Assembly (NCBI GenBank): GCA_937990665.1 | Contig: CALKRF010000150.1 | Location: 1 to 5,809, forward strand | From: an uncultured Atopobium sp. | GTDB lineage: Bacteria; Actinomycetota; Coriobacteriia; Coriobacteriales; Atopobiaceae | Length of the DNA: 5,809 nt | Direction of reading: 5' to 3' | In this document: piece after piece, positions 1 to 5,215 of the stretch | Numbering within the stretch: position 1 is the stretch's first letter | How the letters are laid out: every line of letters begins with the position of its first letter | Position numbers and translations under genes: made by a program | Notes under the pieces: generated by a model | What the model saw: the letters and a program-made list of their open reading frames with translations, nothing else | Database searches by the model: none | Told to the model about the DNA's origin: nothing

Positions 1-2
1 AG

Positions 3-212
3 ATCCGCAGGTACTATGGCATTTCTCGCGACCAGATTGCCGTTTTTGGCGATTCTATGAACGACTACGCTATGCTGCGTTACGCCGGCACTGCGTACGT
101 TATGGACAACGCTCGCTACGCGCTCAAAACCATTGCTACCAAGGTCATTGCGCCTAACACCGAGCAGGGTGTTCAGAAAGAAATGCGTCGAATTCTGGAA
201 GAGATGGCGTAA
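3..212 (+). CDS. HAD-superfamily (Cof-like, class IIB) phosphatase, C-terminal fragment
   Basis: The last 69 codons of a gene that begins before the window; the stop is TAA at 210-212. The translation contains VFGDSMNDYAML, with the GDxxND of HAD motif IV at nucleotides 48-65; its acidic residues help hold the catalytic Mg2+. It continues with AGTAYVMDNARYALKTIA and then VIAPNTEQGV, the standard ending of Cof-type HAD-IIB phosphatases (AG....M.NA...K..A..V...N...GV). Members are cytosolic and dephosphorylate sugar phosphates, nucleotides or cofactors; the substrate cannot be told from this piece because the cap domain is missing. It shares the strand with the next gene, but 147 bp with its own candidate promoter separate them, so it is probably a separate unit. 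Family assignment is firm; specificity is unknown. Confidence 0.9.
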   Translation: MRRYYGISRDQIAVFGDSMNDYAMLRYAGTAYVMDNARYALKTIATKVIAPNTEQGVQKEMRRILEEMA

Positions 213-234
213 AGAATCGGCGCCGTTTTCAAAA

Positions 235-262
235 TTGTTCAGCATGACCATTTGGCGATAAT
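235..262 (+). promoter_or_regulatory. Candidate sigma-70-type promoter for the regulator gene
   Basis: TTGTTC (235-240) and GATAAT (257-262) are separated by 16 bp. The -10 box matches TATAAT at five of six positions; the -35 box is a weaker match to TTGACA. Transcription would start near 269, leaving a leader of about 90 nt that contains the inverted repeat at 302-324. It is the best promoter-like pair in this gap, identified by eye only. Confidence 0.4.
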
Positions 263-301
263 TTCATACCGTTAGTCCCGTTCCTTTCTCAGTTTGATGG
301 A

Positions 302-324
302 CTTATTTCGAGAGTCGAAATAAG
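302..324. promoter_or_regulatory. Perfect 10-bp inverted repeat, probable operator of the ROK-like regulator
   Basis: CTTATTTCGA (302-311) and TCGAAATAAG (315-324) are perfect reverse complements around a 3-nt centre, GAG. The outer TTATTT and AAATAA half-sites resemble those known for the ROK repressors Mlc and NagC, although the 9-bp spacing should be compared with theirs. The repeat lies 36 bp before the ATG and downstream of the candidate promoter, where bound repressor would block elongation or initiation. It is not followed by a T-run, so it is not an intrinsic terminator. An RNA hairpin role is possible, but the symmetry and half-sites favour a DNA operator. Confidence 0.6.
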
Positions 325-359
325 GTAGTACAGACAGAAATAGAGAGGAGGGGACACGT

Positions 360-1421
360 ATGTCAATTGTCAGCACTAAAGATATTGCATATTCCAATAA
401 ACGCGCTGTTATTCAAGCATTGTGCGAGAAAAACGCTCTGTCTCGTGTTGAATTGGCGCGTGAATTATCTCTTTCTCCTAGTACCGTTACTACTATTGTC
501 CAAGACTTGCTTCAGTCAAAAATGGTTGAAGAAAGCTCAGAGCGCGTAGTAACTGCAGGTAGATCAAAGACACTTCTGCAACTTGCTCCAGAGTTTGGTC
601 TCTTGGGACTCGTCAGAGTTTCTCGCCAGAGTCAGGAACTTATACTCATGGACATGACTCTTAACGAGCATGCTCGCATCACACTATCAGAAGAAGCTCC
701 TTCGGGAGAAACTCTTCTTGAGGGGATTGAAGCTGCTCTTACTGAGCTGATTGTTGATGGCGCAATTCTTAAGGGAATTGGAGTTTTGCTCGAAGGCGAT
801 GTGCTGGAATCAGAGCTTTCTGTCATGTATTCAACGGGCCATGATTCGGCAACAATTTCTCTGGTACAAGCATTAAAGAGCACCTTCAGGGTAGTGGTGA
901 AGCAGTTTGAGCAGAGTGACTTTGCACTTTCGCATATTGAGAGCACAGACAACATTGAGGACGTTTCTTCGTACTTACATCTTTCATTTGGCTCGCGAGT
1001 TGTGGCTCAAGTTGTTTGCGATAATGCCCCTCTTCCAATGAAAGAGGGACTAAATGCAGATATTACTCAGCAGCTTGTTACCTCAGATGGTTTGAAGCTT
1101 GATGCATTAATGAATCTTATAAGCGCCGTTCAGAGTCTTTTTTCTGTTGACGCTGTAGTTGTATCTGTACCTGAAGAAGATGTCTCTACCTCTTTGCTTA
1201 AGACAGACGCGCTCAATAAGGCATTGTCTACTCCTGCGCTTTTGGTGCAAAAATTTGCTCAGTTTGAGGAATTTCCAAAATTGATCGTAACAAGAATGAC
1301 TTCAAGAAACTTACTGAGAGATGCTGTTTCTGCCCTAAGATTTGCCTGTCTTTGTCCTGAAACTGTCCAGCTTTGGAAACAAGTACTTGTTTCTGGCTGG
1401 CATCCAGTAAGTTCGGTGTAG
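360..1421 (+). CDS. ROK-like transcriptional regulator with degenerate effector domain
   Basis: A 353-residue protein, slightly short of the usual 370-400 for ROK regulators. Residues 12-58 form a winged helix-turn-helix typical of the family: SNKRAVIQAL, then ALSRVELARELSLSPSTV as the HTH, then the IVQDLLQSKMVEE helix. GRSKTLLQLAPEFG (67-80) matches the wing and linker (GR....L.L.P..G) that join HTH and ROK domains. Residues 82-330 keep the ROK outline (GIGVLLEG at 139-146, SYLHLSFGSRVVAQVV at 204-219, LMNLISAVQSLFSVDAVVVS at 250-269). The sugar-kinase catalytic NDxNA motif and the zinc-binding CxCGxxGC cluster are missing, so it is a regulator, not a kinase, and its ligand may not be a sugar. 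ATG 360 is supported by AGGAGG at 346-351, 8 nt upstream. A perfect inverted repeat upstream suggests autoregulation. The transporter and hydantoinase downstream are its likely targets (inference from position). Confidence 0.82.
   Translation: MSIVSTKDIAYSNKRAVIQALCEKNALSRVELARELSLSPSTVTTIVQDLLQSKMVEESSERVVTAGRSKTLLQLAPEFGLLGLVRVSRQSQELILMDMTLNEHARITLSEEAPSGETLLEGIEAALTELIVDGAILKGIGVLLEGDVLESELSVMYSTGHDSATISLVQALKSTFRVVVKQFEQSDFALSHIESTDNIEDVSSYLHLSFGSRVVAQVVCDNAPLPMKEGLNADITQQLVTSDGLKLDALMNLISAVQSLFSVDAVVVSVPEEDVSTSLLKTDALNKALSTPALLVQKFAQFEEFPKLIVTRMTSRNLLRDAVSALRFACLCPETVQLWKQVLVSGWHPVSSV
1376..1393. repeat. 18-bp perfect palindrome in the 3' end of the regulator gene
   Basis: GAAACAAGTACTTGTTTC is its own reverse complement over 18 bp. 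It is flanked by CCAGC (1367-1371) and GCTGG (1396-1400), also complementary, so a longer interrupted inverted repeat spans 1367-1400. It lies in codons for residues 339-345 of the regulator, just ahead of the palindrome-rich leader of the transporter. Its core CAAG-TA-CTTG resembles CAAG-GTA-CTTG at 1485-1495. It may be an upstream operator site; function is inferred. Confidence 0.5.
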
Positions 1422-1428
1422 GTATTTG

Positions 1429-1496
1429 GTAAGACTTACGCAGGTCATGTGCAAGAAATCGGTAAGACTTACGTAAGAAATCAGCAAGGTACTTGC
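1429..1496. promoter_or_regulatory. Array of three related short palindromes upstream of the transporter
   Basis: GTAAG-A-CTTAC occurs twice, at 1429-1439 and 1462-1472, with starts 33 bp apart, about three helical turns. A third unit, GCAAG-GTA-CTTGC, is at 1484-1496. Units 2 and 3 are preceded by the same AAGAAATC. In unit 3 the T of the left arm and the A of the right arm have both changed, keeping the dyad intact. CTTACGTAAG at 1468-1477 adds another perfect palindrome. This looks like a multi-site operator, or less likely structured leader RNA, in the gap between regulator and transporter genes. The cognate protein is unknown; the units do not match the repeat at 302-324. Confidence 0.5.
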
Positions 1497-1541
1497 GGGG
1501 AAGTAGTACGCTATGTGCTGCGCTGGAACAAAGGTGTTTCT

Positions 1542-1566
1542 CGACTTTGTCTGCTCATCAAAGTCG
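1542..1566 (+). promoter_or_regulatory. Stem-loop in the transporter leader
   Basis: CGACTTTG (1542-1549) and CAAAGTCG (1559-1566) form a perfect 8-bp stem around a 9-nt loop. No T-run follows, so it is not a terminator. It could be leader RNA structure or a protein-binding dyad; I do not recognise it as a known riboswitch. Confidence 0.35.
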
Positions 1567-1612
1567 TCAACATGGTGCTCATGCATCTATAGAAGTGCGT
1601 GTAGGTTATTTT

Positions 1613-1664
1613 AAGGAGAGATAGCTGCATCTGCTATCAAACAATGTGTTCCTAAGGAGGAAAC
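1613..1664 (+). promoter_or_regulatory. Translation-initiation region of the transporter with hairpin and three-codon mini-ORF
   Basis: The transporter start is set by AAGGAGG (1654-1660), 4 nt before ATG. Just upstream are a second SD-like AAGGAG (1613-1618), a hairpin with GATAGC/GCTATC arms (1620-1638), and a mini-ORF ATG-TGT-TCC-TAA (1644-1655) whose stop overlaps the real SD. The TGTTCC at 1647-1652 can pair, with one bulged A, with the GG-AACA bases at 1659-1665, placing the SD core in a loop. The RBS is secure; any regulatory use of the other elements is speculative. Confidence 0.4.
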
Positions 1665-2966
1665 ATGGTTCAGGGTATTTTGATCCTCTTGGTCTTTGTG
1701 GCTGTAGCTGCATTGATGATGACTAAGAAGATCCCAACTCTGCTTGCCCTGCCACTGATGGCCATTTTGATTTGTGTCATCGCAGGCGTTCCAATGTTTG
1801 GAAAAGATGGTGACGGAAAAGAAATTGGCTGGCTGACATCAGTATTTGAGGCTGGTACCGTTCGCATGGGCGCCGCAATCATGGCTGTTATTTTTGGTGC
1901 ATGGTTGGGTCAGCTTATGAACAAAACTGGCGTTACTGAGACAATCATCAAGAAGAGCGCAGAGCTTGGTGGCGATAAGCCCCTGGTAATCACCTTGATT
2001 ATGTCTATCGCAGTGGCTGTCCTCTTCACGACACTTTCTGGCTTGGGATCCATCATCATGGTTGGCTCAATTGTTCTGCCAATTTTGATTTCTGTTGGCG
2101 TCCCTGCAGCTAGTGCAGCATGTATTTTCTTGATGTCCTTTACCACTGGTCTGGCACTCAATATTGCCAACTGGACAACCTTCGCTAAGCTCTTCAACCT
2201 AGACATTGCTCAGGTTCAGGGTTTTGAGGTTTATCTGGCTGTTGCAACTGGTATTGCAACCTTGATCATGATTGTTGTTGAGTTCAAGCGTAACGGCATT
2301 AAGTTTGCCTTCAGCGCTCCAGTTGCTGAGCAGAGCAACTCCAAGCAGCTCACCGGCGTTGCTGGTGGTCTTGCAATGCTGACTCCACTCATTCCTATTG
2401 TGCTTGTTGCTTTCTTGAAGGTTCCTGTTACCCCAGCATTTACTGTTGGTATTCTGTGGTGCCTGCTGTTTACCTCTAAGAGCTTTAGCAAGGCAATGAA
2501 CCTTCTGGCAAAGACTTGCTATGACGGTGTAACCGACGCTGGTCCTGCAATTATCCTGATGGTTGGCATTGGTATCCTTTACCTTGCAGTTACCAACCCA
2601 ACGGTTAAGGCAGTTCTTAACCCATTCCTGCTTGGCATCATGCCTCAGAACCTTGTTGCATACATCATCTTCTTTGCGGTCCTCTCGCCATTGGCTCTGT
2701 ATCGTGGACCTATGAACATGTTTGGTCTTGGTTCTGGTATCGCAGCTCTTATCATTGGCCTGAACACCTTGAATCCTCTTGCTGTCATGGGTGCATTCCT
2801 GTCTGCAGAGCGCATCCAGGCTGGTGGCGACCCAACCAACTCTCAGAACGTTTGGACTGCAAACTTCTGCGAGGTTGACGTCAACACTGTTACTCGTAAG
2901 ATGCTTCCTTACCTCTGGGCAGTTTCCATCGTTGGTGTAATTCTGTCTGGTGTTCTGTACTTCTAA
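1665..2966 (+). CDS. Multi-spanning inner-membrane transporter, probably ion-transporter superfamily (citrate/dicarboxylate/gluconate-like)
   Basis: A 433-residue, strongly hydrophobic protein with about 11-13 likely membrane segments, roughly at 2-20, 24-43, 68-85, 105-122, 127-146, 150-168, 187-206, 233-251, 258-270, 292-310, 328-345, 355-378 and 415-432. There is no cleavable signal peptide; the first segment acts as anchor. Two glycine/serine-rich stretches, FTTLSGLGSIIMVGS (121-135) ending near NIANW (166-170), and MFGLGSGIA (352-360) with GGDPTNSQNVW (387-397), sit at similar places in the two halves. That pattern fits secondary carriers of the ion-transporter superfamily, which have inverted repeats and re-entrant loops. 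I cannot fix the exact family (CitMHS, Dcu and GntP types are candidates) or the substrate. Next to a hydantoinase-like enzyme, uptake of a cyclic amide or organic acid is plausible. A strong RBS precedes the ATG and a strong terminator follows the gene. Confidence 0.8.
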   Translation: MVQGILILLVFVAVAALMMTKKIPTLLALPLMAILICVIAGVPMFGKDGDGKEIGWLTSVFEAGTVRMGAAIMAVIFGAWLGQLMNKTGVTETIIKKSAELGGDKPLVITLIMSIAVAVLFTTLSGLGSIIMVGSIVLPILISVGVPAASAACIFLMSFTTGLALNIANWTTFAKLFNLDIAQVQGFEVYLAVATGIATLIMIVVEFKRNGIKFAFSAPVAEQSNSKQLTGVAGGLAMLTPLIPIVLVAFLKVPVTPAFTVGILWCLLFTSKSFSKAMNLLAKTCYDGVTDAGPAIILMVGIGILYLAVTNPTVKAVLNPFLLGIMPQNLVAYIIFFAVLSPLALYRGPMNMFGLGSGIAALIIGLNTLNPLAVMGAFLSAERIQAGGDPTNSQNVWTANFCEVDVNTVTRKMLPYLWAVSIVGVILSGVLYF

Positions 2967-2977
2967 GTTCTGACTTT

Positions 2978-3020
2978 GGGGCGAGAAGACCCTCTTGTTG
3001 TGGGCTTCTCGCCTCGTTTT
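2978..3020 (+). terminator. Intrinsic terminator or attenuator between transporter and hydantoinase
   Basis: GGCGAGAAG (2980-2988) pairs perfectly with CTTCTCGCC (3005-3013). The stem continues inward past one bulged A with CCC/GGG (2990-2992 and 3002-3004), closing a 9-nt loop, and outward with G-U and G-C pairs. TTTTATCTTT follows at 3017-3026. It starts 11 nt after the transporter stop. It should end most transcripts here; a downstream promoter was not convincingly found, so the hydantoinase may depend on read-through. Confidence 0.85.
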
Positions 3021-3050
3021 ATCTTTGCAGCTGATAGATTGCTGTAAATC

Positions 3051-3061
3051 AAGGAGGAAAC
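3051..3061 (+). promoter_or_regulatory. Strong RBS fixing the GTG start of the hydantoinase gene
   Basis: AAGGAGGAAAC immediately precedes GTG 3062. The same 11-mer precedes the transporter ATG at 1654-1664. The protein read from this GTG begins directly with the family's N-terminal strand and phosphate-binding motif, which supports the start. Confidence 0.8.
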
Positions 3062-5209
3062 GTGAAAGTTCGTATTGGAATCGACGTTGGCGGAACATTT
3101 ACTGATGCTGTTGCCATCGACAATGATACGTACGAAATTATCGGCACGGTTAAAACACCTACCACGCACACCGCTGAAGCGGGTGTCGCAGCGGGTATTG
3201 TGCAGGTGCTTCATGGTGTTATGGAGCAGCACAACATTAAGCCTGAAGATGTTGTCTTTATTGCTCACGGTACTACTCAAGCAACAAACGCCCTGCTTGA
3301 AGGTGATGTTGCTCAGGTTGGTATCGTGACGCTTGGCAGCGGCCTTCAGGGAGCTAAGAGTAAAAGTGATACTAACGTTGGCGATATTGAACTTGCTGCC
3401 GGTAAATTCCTGCGTACCAAAAATGCTTTTGTAGACACATCCTCCGATGTAGAAGCTGGTATTAAGAGCGCAATCGAACAGCTCTTCTCGGAAGGTTCAA
3501 CTTCTTATGTTGCAGCCGAAGCATTTAGCGTAGACGATCCAACTAACGAGAACGCCGTAATTGCAGAATGCTCTGATAGAGAAGTTCCTGCTACGGCTAC
3601 AAATGACATTTCCAAGCTTTATGGCCTGGCTATCCGTACTCGTACAGCCGTTGTTAATGCTTCCATCATGCCTAAGATGCTTGAAGCTGCAAATATGACC
3701 GACAAGAGTATTCGTGAGGCCGGTATTGAGTCACCACTTATGGTCATGCGTTGCGATGGCGGTGTTATGACTGTTGACGAAGTCCGTCATCGCCCCATCC
3801 TGACCATTCTTTCTGGTCCTGCAGCAGGTGTAGCTGGTGCTTTGATGTACGAGAAGCTCTCCGATGGCTTGTTCTTTGAGGTTGGCGGTACTTCTACCGA
3901 TATTTCTTGCGTTAAAGACGGCAAGGTTATGGTCAAGTATGCAGAAGTTGGCGGCCACAAGACGTACCTCTCGTCATTGGACGTTAGAACCGTTGGTATT
4001 GGCGGCGGCTCTATGGTGCAAATTTCTGATGGCAAGGCTGTTGACGTGGGGCCTCGTTCTGCTCACATTGCCAACTTGGATTACGAGGTTTATACCGACG
4101 CAGAAAAGATTGTAAACCCACGTCTAGTTGCTGTTCGTCCTATGGATGGAGACCCTGAATACGCAGCTATTGAGTGTGATGGTGGTCTTCGCGTCTGTTT
4201 GACCATGGCTGGCGCTGCAAATATTGCAGGCTTTGTTCCCGAGGGTGATTATGCGCGCGGTTCTGTTGAAGCTGCTCGTGCGGCATGGGCTCCTCTTGCA
4301 GAGAATATGGGCATGAGCGTTGAAGAAGCAGCAGCTCAGGTTCTTGCATTCGCCGCAAAGAAGAACGGCGCTGTGGCAGAACAGCTTATGAAAGACTATG
4401 GCATGGATCCTCGCACAACCGTTTACGTTGGCGGTGGCGGCGGAGCTTCTACGGTAGTGCCACATTTGGCAAAGACCATGGGCCACTCGTTCCGCATTGC
4501 TAAGAATGCTCCTGTTATCTCCACCATTGGTGTTGCTCTTGCAATGGTTCGCGACATGGTTGAGCGCAGCGTTACCAACCCAACAGATGATGATATTGTG
4601 AGCGTTAGGCGTGAAGCAGAGGCTCGTGCTATTAAGATGGGTGCAGCTCCTGGAACTGTTGAGGTTACTGTTGAGGTTGATACCCAGCGCCACGTTGTCC
4701 GCGCGATTGCTGTTGGTGCCACTGAGCTGCGTAGTAAAGATGTTAACGCCACACGCCTGAGCGCAGATGAGCTTAAGAAACTTGTGGTAGAGAATCTTGG
4801 CGAGGGCGCAGCAAACGTTTCTGAGGTTGCTCACTCATCCGAGCTCTTTGCTTACACTGCAACCACTACCGAAAAGAAGCTCTTTGGTCTTCTCACCAAA
4901 AAGCGTACGGCACTTCGTCTTATTGATTCTGAGGGCGTAATTAGGTTGCAGCGTCCAAACGCCGAGGTGCTTCAAGAGACCATTAGCTCATGGCGCAAGG
5001 GTGTAACAGCCCTGGTAGAGGACTTGACCGTATATAACGACGGTGGAGCCAATCTGCCAAACGTCTATGTGGTAGTTGGTAAGCGCATTATCGATCTGTC
5101 TGGAATGACTTCCCTTGAGCAGATCTTGAGCCTTGCAGCAGTGGAGCTGGGCGGCTACCCATCTGACGAGCCTGTTATCATCGCTGCTACGCTTCGTTTG
5201 GGTGACTAA
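3062..5209 (+). CDS. Hydantoinase/oxoprolinase family protein, HyuA-like
   Basis: A 715-residue cytosolic protein of the ASKHA-fold HyuA family, members of which use ATP to open cyclic amides (N-methylhydantoin, 5-oxoproline) or to carboxylate ketones, often with a HyuB partner. The N-terminal Hydant_A_N domain (about 3-180) has the nucleotide-binding IGIDVGGTFTD (5-15) and AHGTTQATNALLEG (68-81). The hydantoinase A domain (about 190-500) shows RTRTAVVNASIMPKM (192-206), MRCDGGVM (229-236), SGPAAGVAGA (251-260), EVGGTSTDIS (273-282), VRTVGIGGGS (308-317) and VGGGGGAS (456-463). Length is near the usual 680-720. Oddities: the GADPGPACYG-type loop normally after the GGGS motif is replaced by an unrelated stretch (about 330-400), and residues 500-715 do not look like a typical HyuA C-terminus. 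No HyuB lies in the window. Start GTG is supported by a strong RBS. Substrate is unknown; family call is firm. Confidence 0.88.
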   Translation: MKVRIGIDVGGTFTDAVAIDNDTYEIIGTVKTPTTHTAEAGVAAGIVQVLHGVMEQHNIKPEDVVFIAHGTTQATNALLEGDVAQVGIVTLGSGLQGAKSKSDTNVGDIELAAGKFLRTKNAFVDTSSDVEAGIKSAIEQLFSEGSTSYVAAEAFSVDDPTNENAVIAECSDREVPATATNDISKLYGLAIRTRTAVVNASIMPKMLEAANMTDKSIREAGIESPLMVMRCDGGVMTVDEVRHRPILTILSGPAAGVAGALMYEKLSDGLFFEVGGTSTDISCVKDGKVMVKYAEVGGHKTYLSSLDVRTVGIGGGSMVQISDGKAVDVGPRSAHIANLDYEVYTDAEKIVNPRLVAVRPMDGDPEYAAIECDGGLRVCLTMAGAANIAGFVPEGDYARGSVEAARAAWAPLAENMGMSVEEAAAQVLAFAAKKNGAVAEQLMKDYGMDPRTTVYVGGGGGASTVVPHLAKTMGHSFRIAKNAPVISTIGVALAMVRDMVERSVTNPTDDDIVSVRREAEARAIKMGAAPGTVEVTVEVDTQRHVVRAIAVGATELRSKDVNATRLSADELKKLVVENLGEGAANVSEVAHSSELFAYTATTTEKKLFGLLTKKRTALRLIDSEGVIRLQRPNAEVLQETISSWRKGVTALVEDLTVYNDGGANLPNVYVVVGKRIIDLSGMTSLEQILSLAAVELGGYPSDEPVIIAATLRLGD

Positions 5210-5215
5210 ACTCAT

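Noticed and set aside
206..230. GGCG/CGCC pairing followed by GTTTTC after the HAD gene, as a terminator
   Set aside because: Only a four-pair stem with an 11-nt loop and a four-T run; too weak to call.
1335..1586. 83-codon minus-strand frame over the regulator end and leader
   Set aside because: It is read through the palindromes and hairpins, has no recognisable domain or RBS, and overlaps a real gene end.
1565..1593. Promoter for the transporter using TATAGA at 1588-1593
   Set aside because: No acceptable -35 element is found at 16-18 bp; the -10-like box is part of the small palindrome TCTATAGA. The real promoter in this leader remains unassigned.
1422..1664. A short CRISPR-like or riboswitch element
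   Set aside because: The repeats are short dyads with unequal 23-33 bp spacing and no spacers of constant length; no known riboswitch core was recognised.
3024..3050. Promoter TTTGCA with TAAATC before the hydantoinase gene
   Set aside because: Spacing is 15 bp and transcription would begin inside or after the Shine-Dalgarno sequence, which would make the strong RBS pointless.
2199..3098. 299-codon open frame on the minus strand opposite the transporter
   Set aside because: Fully antisense to a well-supported membrane protein and to the terminator region. Its product is rich in Asn, Cys, Gln and His in no recognisable pattern, and no good RBS precedes it; it is a codon-bias shadow.
4124..4834. 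236-codon open frame on the minus strand opposite the hydantoinase gene
   Set aside because: Low-plausibility composition (Cys, Asn and His rich), wholly inside a gene with strong family motifs.
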